Assembly: GCA_002282445.1 (NCBI GenBank) | Contig: NCJK01000001.1 | Coordinates: forward strand, 124,001 to 188,000 | Reading direction: 5' to 3' | DNA length: 64,000 bases | Origin: Burkholderiales bacterium 39-55-53 | GTDB taxonomy: Bacteria; Pseudomonadota; Gammaproteobacteria; Burkholderiales; Burkholderiaceae_C | Part shown: one piece after another, positions 22,660 through 32,359 of the stretch | How positions within the stretch are numbered: position 1 is the first letter of the stretch | Layout of the letters: every line of letters begins with the position of its first letter | Notes under the pieces: model-generated | Seen by the model: the letters and a program-made list of their open reading frames with translations, nothing else | What the model was told of the DNA's origin: nothing | Database searches by the model: none | Program-made: the position numbers and the translations under genes

Positions 22660-24805
22660 AGTCTTGGTTGAGCGCTTCCAGCGACTCAGCCAAAGCTTCT
22701 GCAGTCTGCAGCTGATGCATGGGTGGCAAAGCGGCAATCAAACGTCGGCCATAGCCTGTGGTGACCAAACGGTTGTCACACAACACCAACACACCTTGGT
22801 CTGACTCGGTGCGAATCAATCGACCAGCACCTTGCTTCAAAGCCACCACAGCCTCGGGCACAAAGTAATCGTTGAACGGGCTTCGGCCTTGTGACTCTAG
22901 GCGCTTGCTACGTGCCTCTACCAGCGGGTCATTCGGGGGCGGGAACGGCAGCTTATCGATGATGACCAACTGCAGCGCATCGCCCGGCACATCAAAACCC
23001 TCCCAGAAGGTGGCTGAGGCCACCAACACGCAGCCGCCCTCGCCCACTTTGGCGCCTTCTCGGAAGCGCTCCATCAAATGACGTTTGGGCCACTCGCCTT
23101 GTACCAACACCTCAACCCCTGCGCCTTCGAGCTGCTGCTTCATCACATCGCCAATGGCTCGCAAAGCACGCAACGTCGTGGTGAGCACCAAGGTTCGTCC
23201 ACCCAAGCGCCGCACCGCATCGCTGGCAATGGCGGCCACTTGGGCACTATGTGCAGGATCGTTTGGGCGGACGATGTCGCGTGGCACATAAAGTGACGCT
23301 TGCGCAGGGTAATCAAACGGGCTGCTCACGCGAAGCACCGTGGCAGACTCTAAGCCGCAAGGCTCGGTGAACCAACGCAAGCGTGGATCATCGCCCAAGG
23401 TGGCAGATGTGAACACCCAAGCGCGGGGACGCGTGTCTTCCTCTGGTCGCATGGGAAAGGCGGTGTCGAATGCTGAACCATCAAGATCATCACCCTGGGC
23501 AACGGTTGCATCATGTGATGCTGAGTATTCTTCAAACGTAGGCTCATCATGCCAAGGGGGTGGCTCTTGGCTTACGTCGTCTTGTGCGAGGACGGGCGAC
23601 TGTTTCATCAAGCGCTCACGTACAGTCTCTGCAATATCCAAAGGTGCTTCCATCAAGCGCATTTGCGATGCGCTCACGTCTACCCAACGCACAGCATCGG
23701 GCGCGCAAGGATTTAAGAACGCATCTACGCGTTTAGCCACCTCAGCCACGCGGTCATGCAAGCGCATGAAGTCGGGCGCGATTTCGCTCACGGTGTCGAG
23801 GGCTTGCAAGGCCTGCACACATGCAGCGCCCACGTCTTGCAAAGACTGCTCCCACGCACCCGCGTGAATACCTTCTGGCGCATCCTCGGTCCAACGAAGC
23901 TTGACCTGCCCCATGCGCTTGCCACCAATCAGACGCAGCTCACGCGCGGCTCGCTCCAAGCCTGAGCACACACCTTGCCAATCGGCCAAGCCACGCGCCA
24001 ATTGCAAACCCGTGGCCAACATATCGCGCGTCACATCCAATAGCTGCGCTGTGCCCAACTGATGACCTAAGAAATTCACACCCACTTCGTTGAGCTGATG
24101 TGCCTCATCAAAAATCACCACCCGCACACTGGGCAGTAACTCGGCCATGCCAGTTTCGCGCACAGCCATGTCGGCAAAAAATAAATGGTGGTTAATCACC
24201 ACCACATCGGCACCCAAAGCTTCACGACGCGCGGCATTGACGTGGCAGGTTTTGAACTTCGGGCATTGCGAGCCCAAGCAGTTTTCACGGTTAGATGTGA
24301 TCAGCGGAATCAAGGGCGATCGCTCATCCAAGCCTGGCAGCTCAGCCAAGTCGCCCGTGCGTGTGCTGAGCGACCAGGTTTCAACGCGTGACAACAAGTG
24401 CACGGTGTGGCGATCAGGAATCTGCGTGTCGCGTCGTGCGATTTCCATGCGGTGGGTGCACAAGTAGCTGGAGCGCCCTTTGAGTAAGGCGAGGCGAATG
24501 GGTAAATTGAGCGCTTGCACCAAGCGCGGTAAATCACGCGCAAACAACTGATCTTGCAAAGCCTTGGTAGCGGTGGAGAGCAACACACGTTCACCACTGA
24601 GCAATGCAGGCACGAGGTATGCGAAAGTTTTGCCCACACCTGTGCCCGCCTCCACCACCAAGCTACCACCGTGCGCAACCACATCGGCCACGGCAAGCGC
24701 CATCTCAGTTTGACCTTGACGAGGATTGAAGTGATCGGTGGCGCGAGCAAGAACGCCTAGAGGCGCAAAAGCCTCTTGCACCAAGTCACGCAGTGGGTGA
24801 CTCAT
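22628..24805 (-). CDS. ATP-dependent DNA helicase, DinG/YoaA family
   Basis: A 725-residue XPD-like superfamily 2 helicase. Walker A is at 53-60 (A-G-T-G-V-G-K-T) and the DEAH box at 233-236. Four cysteines (116, 176, 181, 187) sit where the 4Fe-4S cluster of YoaA/DinG/XPD helicases is bound. The C-terminal helicase domain has the E-G-F-D-V-P-G motif and Q-G-A-G-R-L-I-R. No exonuclease domain is present. YoaA-type members act in repair of stalled replication forks. It is followed on the same strand upstream by a secreted protein gene with a four-base overlap. Confidence 0.92.
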   Translation of the reverse strand: MSHPLRDLVQEAFAPLGVLARATDHFNPRQGQTEMALAVADVVAHGGSLVVEAGTGVGKTFAYLVPALLSGERVLLSTATKALQDQLFARDLPRLVQALNLPIRLALLKGRSSYLCTHRMEIARRDTQIPDRHTVHLLSRVETWSLSTRTGDLAELPGLDERSPLIPLITSNRENCLGSQCPKFKTCHVNAARREALGADVVVINHHLFFADMAVRETGMAELLPSVRVVIFDEAHQLNEVGVNFLGHQLGTAQLLDVTRDMLATGLQLARGLADWQGVCSGLERAARELRLIGGKRMGQVKLRWTEDAPEGIHAGAWEQSLQDVGAACVQALQALDTVSEIAPDFMRLHDRVAEVAKRVDAFLNPCAPDAVRWVDVSASQMRLMEAPLDIAETVRERLMKQSPVLAQDDVSQEPPPWHDEPTFEEYSASHDATVAQGDDLDGSAFDTAFPMRPEEDTRPRAWVFTSATLGDDPRLRWFTEPCGLESATVLRVSSPFDYPAQASLYVPRDIVRPNDPAHSAQVAAIASDAVRRLGGRTLVLTTTLRALRAIGDVMKQQLEGAGVEVLVQGEWPKRHLMERFREGAKVGEGGCVLVASATFWEGFDVPGDALQLVIIDKLPFPPPNDPLVEARSKRLESQGRSPFNDYFVPEAVVALKQGAGRLIRTESDQGVLVLCDNRLVTTGYGRRLIAALPPMHQLQTAEALAESLEALNQDFISRASTTTF

Positions 24806-25404
24806 CGGCCTGGCACGGGCAGCGGCGCTGCAGGTTCTTTGTTGCGCTCACGCAGTTTCTTCGCAACATCTTCACGATGCTGCTCAGCTTCACGCTGCTT
24901 TTGCTCGTACTCACCGCGTTTGCTACCTTTGAGCGCATGGTCGATTTGCTTTTGGGCATTGGCATCGGCGCGATCTTTGGCTGCCGCAATCGCCTCAGCA
25001 CGATCGGCCTCTTCTTTTTTGAGCTTTGCTTCGCTTTGGCGCTCAGCCAATCGTTGCCTAGCTTCCTCTGTTTTGATTTGTCGTTCCATGGCCTTGAAGG
25101 GCAGTTCTTCTTTGCGCAAAGCAGCCTTGGCATCTATACGGCGATCACGGGCTTTTAACTTGCAACTCGTGACATCAAATTGCTGGTAGCACTGCTTCAT
25201 GTCTTGCTTGTATTGGTCCTCAATCTGTTGACTGATTTGATCCAAACGTTGACGCTCTTGTGCACGCGCCTCCTCCGAGGGATAAACAAAAGCATGTGAT
25301 GCAGCAGTGACAGCCTGAGTTGCCGGCTCGCCCTGCACATCAGCGTCCGCAGCAAAGACTGCCATACACAGATATAAATTCAAAACAACGATGAACTTCT
25401 TCAT
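24802..25404 (-). CDS. secreted coiled-coil hypothetical protein
   Basis: I do not recognise a named function. The 200-residue product has a signal peptide (M-K-K-F then a hydrophobic core, cleavage near A-V-F-A-A at residue 18-19) and a long Glu/Lys/Arg/Ala-rich helical body from about residue 45 to 190, ending in a Pro-rich tail. Two cysteines 11 residues apart in K-Q-C and T-S-C-K-L could form a disulphide in the periplasm. It overlaps zapE by four bases upstream and the helicase gene by four bases downstream, so all three are one operon. GGGG precedes the ATG. Confidence 0.7.
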   Translation of the reverse strand: MKKFIVVLNLYLCMAVFAADADVQGEPATQAVTAASHAFVYPSEEARAQERQRLDQISQQIEDQYKQDMKQCYQQFDVTSCKLKARDRRIDAKAALRKEELPFKAMERQIKTEEARQRLAERQSEAKLKKEEADRAEAIAAAKDRADANAQKQIDHALKGSKRGEYEQKQREAEQHREDVAKKLRERNKEPAAPLPVPGR

Positions 25405-26510
25405 GTCAGCCCCGTATCCACGGTACGACGCTCCAGCGCCAAAAATTCCGCCGATTGCATCTCGTTCAAGCGAGACACCGTGCGCGGAAACTCATGCGAC
25501 ATCGGCCCCTCGGTATACAACTCTTCAGGTGGCACGGCTGCAGACAACATGAGTTTGACGCGACGGTCATACAACACATCCACCAGCCAGGTGAAGCGGC
25601 GTGCTTCAGCGGCTTTGTTCACAGGCATCAGCGGCACATCGCTCAGCAGCACCGTGTGAAATTGGCTGGCAATTTCTAAGTAATCGTTTTGCGAGCGGGG
25701 ACCACCGCACAAGTCTTTGAAATCAAACCACACCACACCACCCGCTCGACGACGGGCCTTGATTTGGCGTGCCTCAATGTGCAGCACTGGATCTTCATCT
25801 TGGCGCTCGGCCAAACGATTGAAGGCATCGGTCATCGCAGCATCGGCCTTCTCACCCAAAGGACGTAAGTAGAGCTCGACCTGCTCTAGCGTGCGGCGAC
25901 GGTAATCCGTGCCGTTGTCAACGTTGATGACTTCCAGCTCTTTGTTCAGCAAAGCAATCGCAGGCATGATGCGGTCGCGGTGCATACCACCTGGGTACAA
26001 ATCATCCGGCTTGAAGTTAGAAGTCGTGACAAAGCCCACACCGTTATCAAACAAAGCATCCAGCAAACGATGCAAGATCATCGCGTCTGTGATGTCAGCC
26101 ACATGAAATTCGTCAAAACAAATCAGCTTGAAGCGCTTAGACATTTGTTTGCCCAACACATCCAGAGGGTTGACAGTGCCTTGCAACTCGCGCAACTCTC
26201 GGTGAACCTCACGCATGAACTCATGAAAATGCAAACGGGTTTTGCGCTTGATGGGCACAGCCTCAAAAAAACAATCCATCAAAAAACTTTTGCCACGCCC
26301 TACACCGCCATACATGTAAACGCCTCGCGGAATGGGCGGGCGATTGACCAATTTCTTCAATGAATTGGATCGCTTGTCTTTGTAGACAGCCCACTCAGAT
26401 GCGCAACGCTCGAGTGCATCGATGGCACGAAGTTGCGCAGGGTCACTTTTGAAACCTCGAACTTCAAGCTCTTTGAGGTAGTTTTGGTGAACAGGTAGCT
26501 GATCTGACAT
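25401..26510 (-). CDS. zapE: cell division protein ZapE (AFG1-like ATPase)
   Basis: ZapE is an AFG1/LACE1-family AAA-type ATPase, reported in E. coli to act on FtsZ rings during division under stress. The 369-residue protein has Walker A G-G-V-G-R-G-K-S at residues 68-75 and Walker B L-I-C-F-D-E-F-H-V-A-D. Length is normal. It is the first gene of an operon with the secreted coiled-coil protein and the DinG/YoaA helicase. Confidence 0.93.
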   Translation of the reverse strand: MSDQLPVHQNYLKELEVRGFKSDPAQLRAIDALERCASEWAVYKDKRSNSLKKLVNRPPIPRGVYMYGGVGRGKSFLMDCFFEAVPIKRKTRLHFHEFMREVHRELRELQGTVNPLDVLGKQMSKRFKLICFDEFHVADITDAMILHRLLDALFDNGVGFVTTSNFKPDDLYPGGMHRDRIMPAIALLNKELEVINVDNGTDYRRRTLEQVELYLRPLGEKADAAMTDAFNRLAERQDEDPVLHIEARQIKARRRAGGVVWFDFKDLCGGPRSQNDYLEIASQFHTVLLSDVPLMPVNKAAEARRFTWLVDVLYDRRVKLMLSAAVPPEELYTEGPMSHEFPRTVSRLNEMQSAEFLALERRTVDTGLT

Positions 26511-26536
26511 AGGTCTCTATTGTGCCTTGCTCAAGA

Positions 26537-26566
26537 AAAAAGCCCGCTGTGTGCAACGGGCTTTTT
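26537..26566 (-). terminator. rho-independent terminator after lpd
   Basis: Arms 26537-26546 and 26557-26566 pair over 10 bp around a 10-base loop, with GC-rich inner pairs and an A-run/T-run outside. It lies 24 bases beyond the stop of the lpd gene and ends the sucA-sucB-lpd unit before zapE. Confidence 0.8.
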
Positions 26567-26589
26567 AGAAGCAAAACAGCACAAACGAA

Positions 26590-28017
26590 TTAGAAGTTCA
26601 GCGTGCGTTTATCGACAGCCAAAGCTGCTTCTTTGGTAGCTTCGCTCAACGAAGGGTGTGCATGGCAAATGCGTGCGATGTCTTCGGCAGAAGCCTTGAA
26701 CTCCATCGCCACCACAGCTTCAGAGATCAGCTCTGACACCTGTGGCCCCACCATGTGCACGCCCAAGATTTCGTCGGTTGTGGCATCGGCCAAGAACTTC
26801 ACCATGCCCGTGGTGTCGCCTAAAGCGCGTGCACGGCCGTTCGCGAGGAACGGGAATGTGCCAGCCTTGTACGCCACACCGTCGGCCTTGAGCTGCTGCT
26901 CTGTGCGGCCCACCCAAGCAATTTCGGGGCTGGTGTAAATGACCCAAGGAATGGTGTTGAAGTTAACGTGACCGTGTTGGCCAGCCATGCGTTCAGCCAC
27001 GGCAACGCCCTCTTCTTCAGCCTTGTGCGCGAGCATCGGGCCACGCACCACGTCGCCCACCGCCCACACGCCGGGAACGTTGGTTTTGCATTCGCCGTCC
27101 ACCACAATCGCACCGCGCTCGTCGAGTTGCAAGCCTATGGCTTCGGCGTTCAAGCCGATGGTATTGGGCACGCGACCGATAGAAACGATGAGCTTGTCAG
27201 CATCCAACACAATGGCTTCGCCTTTGGCGTTGGTGTAGTTGACGGTGACGCCCTTCTTGCCGTTGACGATCTCGCCAACTTTCACGCCGAGTTCGATCTT
27301 CAAGCCTTGCTTGTCGAATGCTTTCTTGGCTTCTTTGGCGATTTGTTCGTCCACAGCGCCGAGGAATGTAGGCAGACCTTCGAGGATGGTCACGTCAGCG
27401 CCGAGACGACGCCACACAGAACCCATCTCCAAACCGATCACGCCTGAACCGATCAAGGCCAGTTTCTTAGGCACAGCGCCTACGCGCAATGCACCGTCGT
27501 TAGACAACACGTTGACTTCGTCAAACGGGGTGCCTGGCAACGCACGGGCGTTAGAGCCTGTGGCGATGATGACTTGTTTAGCAGTAATGGCCTCTTCGGT
27601 TTTGCCAGCCACGTTGATGGTGTAGCCGCCTTCAGCCTTGCCAGCAAAGCTGCCGCGACCGTGGAAGAACGTGACCTTGTTTTTCTTGAACAGGTACAAG
27701 ATGCCATCGTTGTTTTGCTTCACAACGTTGTCCTTGCGGGCAATCATCTTGGCCACATCCATCTTCACGTCTTTGGCCGTGATGCCGTGTTCTGCGAAGT
27801 GGTGGTTGGCATGCTCAAAGTGTTCGCTGGACTGCAGCAAAGCCTTGGACGGGATGCAACCCACGTTGGTACATGTGCCGCCGGGCGCTGGGCCACCGGC
27901 TGCGTTTTTCCACTCGTCGATACAAGCGACTTGGAAACCGAGTTGTGCAGCACGGATGGCTGCGATGTAGCCGCCAGGGCCACCACCAATGACGACGACG
28001 TCGAATTGTTTAGACAT
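26590..28017 (-). CDS. lpdA: dihydrolipoyl dehydrogenase of 2-oxoglutarate dehydrogenase
   Basis: E3 reoxidises the dihydrolipoyl arm of E2 with NAD. The 475-residue protein begins with the FAD-binding G-G-G-P-G-G motif and has the redox disulphide C49/C54 in G-G-T-C-T-N-V-G-C. The NAD domain G-S-G-V-I-G-L-E and the C-terminal H-A-H-P-S-L-S-E active-site motif are present. The frame extends to 28041, but AAGGA before ATG 28017 marks the start. No lipoyl domain, unlike the E3 at 54780. It lies 13 bases after sucB. Confidence 0.95.
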   Translation of the reverse strand: MSKQFDVVVIGGGPGGYIAAIRAAQLGFQVACIDEWKNAAGGPAPGGTCTNVGCIPSKALLQSSEHFEHANHHFAEHGITAKDVKMDVAKMIARKDNVVKQNNDGILYLFKKNKVTFFHGRGSFAGKAEGGYTINVAGKTEEAITAKQVIIATGSNARALPGTPFDEVNVLSNDGALRVGAVPKKLALIGSGVIGLEMGSVWRRLGADVTILEGLPTFLGAVDEQIAKEAKKAFDKQGLKIELGVKVGEIVNGKKGVTVNYTNAKGEAIVLDADKLIVSIGRVPNTIGLNAEAIGLQLDERGAIVVDGECKTNVPGVWAVGDVVRGPMLAHKAEEEGVAVAERMAGQHGHVNFNTIPWVIYTSPEIAWVGRTEQQLKADGVAYKAGTFPFLANGRARALGDTTGMVKFLADATTDEILGVHMVGPQVSELISEAVVAMEFKASAEDIARICHAHPSLSEATKEAALAVDKRTLNF

Positions 28018-28030
28018 GTGAATCCTTTGA

Positions 28031-29269
28031 TCAGATATCAAACAACAGACGAGCTGGATCTTCCAGCGCTTCTTTCATCGCCACCAGGCCCAAGACAGCT
28101 TCACGGCCGTCAATGATGCGGTGGTCGTAAGACATCGCGAAGTAGTTCATGGGGCGAACCACCACTTGGCCGTTTTCCACCATGGCACGGTCTTTGGTCG
28201 CATGCACGCCCAAGATGGCTGACTGTGGTGGGTTGATGATCGGAGTCGACATCATGGAGCCGAAAGTGCCGCCGTTAGAGATAGAGAAAGTACCGCCAGT
28301 CATCTCTTCGATGCCCAACTTGCCATCACGCGCTTTCACGCCGAATTCAGCAATCTTCTTCTCGATGTCAGCAAAGCTCATTTGGTCAGCGTTGCGCAGA
28401 ATTGGCACCACCAAACCGCGTGGCGAGCCCACAGCGATACCAATGTCGAAGTAGCCGTGGTAGACGATGTCGTTGCCGTCGACCGAAGCGTTCAACACTG
28501 GGAATTTTTTCAAGGCGTGCACTGCCGCTTTGACGAAGAAGCTCATGAAGCCCAACTTGCAACCGTGTTCTTTTTCGAACTTGTCTTGCATGCGCTTGCG
28601 CATGTCCATGACCGGAGCCATGTTGATTTCGTTGAACGTGGTCAGGATGGCGTTGGTCGATTGCGATTGCAACAGACGCTCTGCCACGCGAGCGCGCAGA
28701 CGAGTCATGGGCACGCGTTGCTCTGGACGGTCGCCGAGGTTCACGGAAGGAGCAGCCACTTGAGCCAAAACTTTGGTGGGTGCGCCTGTAGGAATCACAG
28801 CGGCAGTGGACTGCACGCCACCAGCCACAGCAGACAGCACGTCACCTTTGGTAACGCGGCCGTCTTTGCCTGTGCCAGACACAGAGCCAGCAGCCAAGTT
28901 GTTGTCAGCCATCAGCTTGGCTGCAGCGGGCATCGCCACGCCAGCTTTGCTGCTAGAAACAGCTGCGGCGGCTGCAGGAGCGGCAGCAGGTGCTGCGGCT
29001 GCGGGAGCTGCAACAGCACCCACTTTGCCATCGGTGTCGATGCGCGCAATGAGCTGCTCAGCAGCCACAGTGCCGCCATCAGCCACCACGATTTCGCACA
29101 ACACACCAGCAGCAGGTGCTGGCACTTCAAGCACAACTTTGTCAGTCTCGATGTCGATCAAGATTTCGTCAGCAGCAACTGACTCGCCCACTTTCTTTTT
29201 CCATTGCAGCATGGTGGCTTCTGCCACGGATTCAGACAGCTGTGGAACTTTGACTTCTACGATTGCCAT
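28031..29269 (-). CDS. sucB: 2-oxoglutarate dehydrogenase E2, dihydrolipoyl succinyltransferase
   Basis: The 412-residue E2 has one lipoyl domain with the modified lysine at K44 (E-T-D-K-V-V-L), an Ala-rich hinge (about 80-110), a peripheral E3-binding domain and the catalytic acyltransferase domain. That ends with S-Y-D-H-R-I-I-D-G, which carries the active-site His and Asp. It transfers succinyl groups to CoA in the TCA cycle. It is 39 bases after sucA and 13 before lpd. Confidence 0.96.
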   Translation of the reverse strand: MAIVEVKVPQLSESVAEATMLQWKKKVGESVAADEILIDIETDKVVLEVPAPAAGVLCEIVVADGGTVAAEQLIARIDTDGKVGAVAAPAAAAPAAAPAAAAAVSSSKAGVAMPAAAKLMADNNLAAGSVSGTGKDGRVTKGDVLSAVAGGVQSTAAVIPTGAPTKVLAQVAAPSVNLGDRPEQRVPMTRLRARVAERLLQSQSTNAILTTFNEINMAPVMDMRKRMQDKFEKEHGCKLGFMSFFVKAAVHALKKFPVLNASVDGNDIVYHGYFDIGIAVGSPRGLVVPILRNADQMSFADIEKKIAEFGVKARDGKLGIEEMTGGTFSISNGGTFGSMMSTPIINPPQSAILGVHATKDRAMVENGQVVVRPMNYFAMSYDHRIIDGREAVLGLVAMKEALEDPARLLFDI

Positions 29270-29308
29270 ATCTATTCTTTCTGTATTCGGGTGTTTCGAT
29301 TCAACGAT

Positions 29309-32173
29309 TTATTTGGTCAGCACAAAGCCTTTGATCTTGGCAAACGCGCCTTCGACCAGTGACTTTTGTTGCTCTTGATGCAGGTGTGAGTAACCCACGG
29401 CAGGCGACGCAGAGGCGGCGCGACCTGAATAACCCAGTTTTTGACCTGGCAACATGTTTTCATGGATGTAGTGCTGCACGAAGAACCATGCGCCTTGGTT
29501 TTGTGGCTCGTCTTGCGTCCACACCAATTCAGTGGCATTGGGGTACTTCTTGAGTTCAGCCGCGAAAGCTTTGTGTGGGAATGGGTAGAGCTGTTCGGCG
29601 CGCAAGATAGCCACGTCGTCAACACCCAACTCTTCACGCTTCTTGACCAAGTCGTAATAAACCTTGCCTGAACACACCAACACACGTTTGACCTTATCGG
29701 CCTTGAGCGCTTTGTTTTCAGGAATGATGGTTTGGAAACCACCCTTGATGAATTCAGACACAGGCGATGTCGCGTCTTTGTTACGCAACAAGGACTTCGG
29801 TGTGAAGATGATCAATGGCTTGCGCAAGTCGCGCACCATTTGACGACGCAACACGTGGAAGATCTGGCTGGCCGTGGTGGGCTGCACGATCTGCATGTTG
29901 GTGTCAGCGGCCAATTGCATGAAGCGCTCGAGACGAGCAGAGCTGTGCTCTGGGCCTTGGCCTTCGTAGCCGTGAGGCAACATGACGGTCAAGCCGTTCA
30001 CACGACCCCACTTCACTTCACCAGAGGCGATGAACTGGTCGATCACCACTTGAGCACCGTTGGCGAAATCGCCGAACTGGGCTTCCCAAATCACCAAGGT
30101 GTTGGGATCGTTAGAGGCATAGCCGTATTCGAAACCGAGCACCGCTTCTTCCGACAAGATCGAGTCGATCACGGTGAAAGGCGCTTGGTTTTCAGTCACG
30201 TGTTGCAGAGCAACGTAAGTGCCTGTGTCCCACTTTTCACGCTTTTGATCGTGGATCACAGCGTGGCGGTGTGTGAACGTGCCACGACCGCAATCTTCAC
30301 CCGACAAACGCACGGGGTAGCCGCTGGCCACCAATGATGCGAAAGCCATGTGCTCGCCCATGCCCCAGTCGACATTGACTTCGCCACGACCCATGGCTGC
30401 GCGGTCGTCGTACACCTTCTTCACCAACTGGTGGGGCGTGACAGAATCAGGAATGGTGGTGATCTTCTCAGCCAAGCGCTTCCACTCGGCCATGGGGATG
30501 GCTGTGTCAGCAGCGTCAGTCCACTTCTTGCCCATGAAAGGGGCCCAGTCCACGGTGAACTTGGTTTTGAAGTTGGTCAACACGACATCGCCCACGTGCT
30601 TGCCTGCATCCAAAGCGGCGCGGTAAGCCTTGACCATGTCGTCGCCCAATGTCTCGCCCAAGCCTTGCGTGGCCAACTTGTCGGCAAACAGCTTACGAGT
30701 GCCAGGATGAGCGGCAATTTTTTTGTACATCAGCGGCTGAGTCAGCGCTGGGGTGTCTTGCTCGTTGTGGCCGAGTTTGCGGAAACACACGATATCAAGG
30801 ACCACGTCCTTGCTGAAGGTCATGCGGTATTCGAGGGCCAACTGAGTAGCCAACACCACGGCCTCTGGATCGTCACCGTTGACGTGCAACACAGGTGCTT
30901 CGACCATCTTGACGATGTCAGTACAGAACACGCTTGAGCGCATGTCGCGTGGATCAGAAGTGGTGAAACCAATTTGGTTGTTCACGATGATGTGCACCGT
31001 GCCGCCTGTGGTGTAGCCACGGGTCTGAGCCAAAGCCAGTGTTTCTTGGTTCACGCCTTGGCCACCGAAGGCGGAGTCACCGTGCACCAACACGGGCAAC
31101 ACTTGCTTGCCATGTGGGTCAGCACGGCGGTCCATACGGGCGCGCACAGAGCCTTCCACCACAGGGTTCACGATTTCAAGGTGTGATGGGTTGAACGCCA
31201 AAGACAAATGAACTGGACCACCGGCTGTAGACACATCTGAGCTGAAACCTTGGTGGTATTTCACGTCACCCGCTGGCAGTTCTTCGGGGGCGGTGTGATC
31301 GAACTCGGCAAACAAGTCGGCTGGCAACTTGCGCATGGTGTTGACCAACACGTTCAAACGGCCACGGTGAGCCATACCGATCACAACTTCTTGCACGCCT
31401 TTGACGCCGGCTTGTTGGATCAATTCATCCATCGCGGCGATGAAGCTCTCACCACCTTCGAGCGAGAAGCGCTTTTGACCCACGTATTTGGTGTGGAGGT
31501 AACGCTCCAAGCCTTCGGCTGCGGTCAAGTTTTCGAGGATGGTTTTCTTTTGGTCAGAGTTGAAGTTGGGTTTGCTGCGGATGCTCTCCAACTTCTCTTG
31601 CCACCAACGCTTTTCACCCATTTCGGAGGTGTACATGAACTCTGCGCCCAAAGTGCCACAGTAGGTTTCACGCAAAGCGTTGAGCAATTCGCGCAAGGAC
31701 ATGTTGTTCTTGCCGAAGAAGGTGTTGCTGGTGTCGAACACAGTTTCTTGGTCGGCATCGGTGAAGCCGTAGAAAGCGGGATCGAGGTCAGGAATGTTCG
31801 GGCGCTCTGTGCGCTTCAAAGGATCGAGGTCAGCCCAGCGCTGGCCGACGTTGCGGTAAGCGGCGATGAGCTGCTGCACCGCTGTGCGCTTGCGGCCCAT
31901 TTCAATGTTTTCGCTGGCCATGACGACTTTGGTGCCACCAGATTTGGCGCGTTCAGCAAAGGCGTTGATGACGGGCAAGTGGGGAACGTCTTTGGCGTTT
32001 GAGCCATCAACTGCGGGCACATGCGACAGCGCATCGAAGTATTCGCGCCAAGAATCGGGCACGCTACCAGGATTGGCTAGATAGTTTTCGTACATCTCTT
32101 CGACATAAGGGGTGTTGCCCCCGAAGAGATGGGTATTGCCTGAATAGGCTTGATAGACGGTTGTCTCACTCAT
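29309..32173 (-). CDS. sucA: 2-oxoglutarate dehydrogenase E1
   Basis: The thiamine-diphosphate E1 decarboxylates 2-oxoglutarate and succinylates the E2 lipoyl arm. The start is ATG 32173 (M-S-E-T-T) with GGAGG nine bases upstream; the open frame itself runs on to 32236. The 954-residue protein has the N-terminal E2-binding helix (Y-V-E-E-M-Y-E-N-Y), H-R-G-R-L-N-V-L, the ThDP-binding G-D-x(n)-N region near residue 380-410, and G-Y-E-G-Q-G-P-E-H-S-S-A-R-x-E-R. First gene of the operon. The 186-base gap upstream to prpE is where its promoter should lie; I could not identify a convincing one. Confidence 0.96.
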   Translation of the reverse strand: MSETTVYQAYSGNTHLFGGNTPYVEEMYENYLANPGSVPDSWREYFDALSHVPAVDGSNAKDVPHLPVINAFAERAKSGGTKVVMASENIEMGRKRTAVQQLIAAYRNVGQRWADLDPLKRTERPNIPDLDPAFYGFTDADQETVFDTSNTFFGKNNMSLRELLNALRETYCGTLGAEFMYTSEMGEKRWWQEKLESIRSKPNFNSDQKKTILENLTAAEGLERYLHTKYVGQKRFSLEGGESFIAAMDELIQQAGVKGVQEVVIGMAHRGRLNVLVNTMRKLPADLFAEFDHTAPEELPAGDVKYHQGFSSDVSTAGGPVHLSLAFNPSHLEIVNPVVEGSVRARMDRRADPHGKQVLPVLVHGDSAFGGQGVNQETLALAQTRGYTTGGTVHIIVNNQIGFTTSDPRDMRSSVFCTDIVKMVEAPVLHVNGDDPEAVVLATQLALEYRMTFSKDVVLDIVCFRKLGHNEQDTPALTQPLMYKKIAAHPGTRKLFADKLATQGLGETLGDDMVKAYRAALDAGKHVGDVVLTNFKTKFTVDWAPFMGKKWTDAADTAIPMAEWKRLAEKITTIPDSVTPHQLVKKVYDDRAAMGRGEVNVDWGMGEHMAFASLVASGYPVRLSGEDCGRGTFTHRHAVIHDQKREKWDTGTYVALQHVTENQAPFTVIDSILSEEAVLGFEYGYASNDPNTLVIWEAQFGDFANGAQVVIDQFIASGEVKWGRVNGLTVMLPHGYEGQGPEHSSARLERFMQLAADTNMQIVQPTTASQIFHVLRRQMVRDLRKPLIIFTPKSLLRNKDATSPVSEFIKGGFQTIIPENKALKADKVKRVLVCSGKVYYDLVKKREELGVDDVAILRAEQLYPFPHKAFAAELKKYPNATELVWTQDEPQNQGAWFFVQHYIHENMLPGQKLGYSGRAASASPAVGYSHLHQEQQKSLVEGAFAKIKGFVLTK

Positions 32174-32359
32174 TTGCGCTGACCTCCGTTTCCCTGCAGG
32201 AAACATTAGTTGGTTGAAAAAAAACCTCCGCGACACGGCTGGACCGGATAGCGGATGCGACTGTGGCCAAGACTGACCTAAGTAGCATCCAATATTGTGC
32301 CACCGAAACCCTAGCCGTGGTCGTCTTTTGTTATCGTTATCTCGTCTTCACGCCAAACA

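Noticed and set aside
31250-32002. 250-codon plus-strand frame opposite sucA
   Set aside because: Antisense shadow of sucA with no recognisable protein features or ribosome-binding site.
32174-32359. Promoter of sucA
   Set aside because: The 186-base gap must hold a promoter, but I found no pair of -35/-10 hexamers convincing enough to list.
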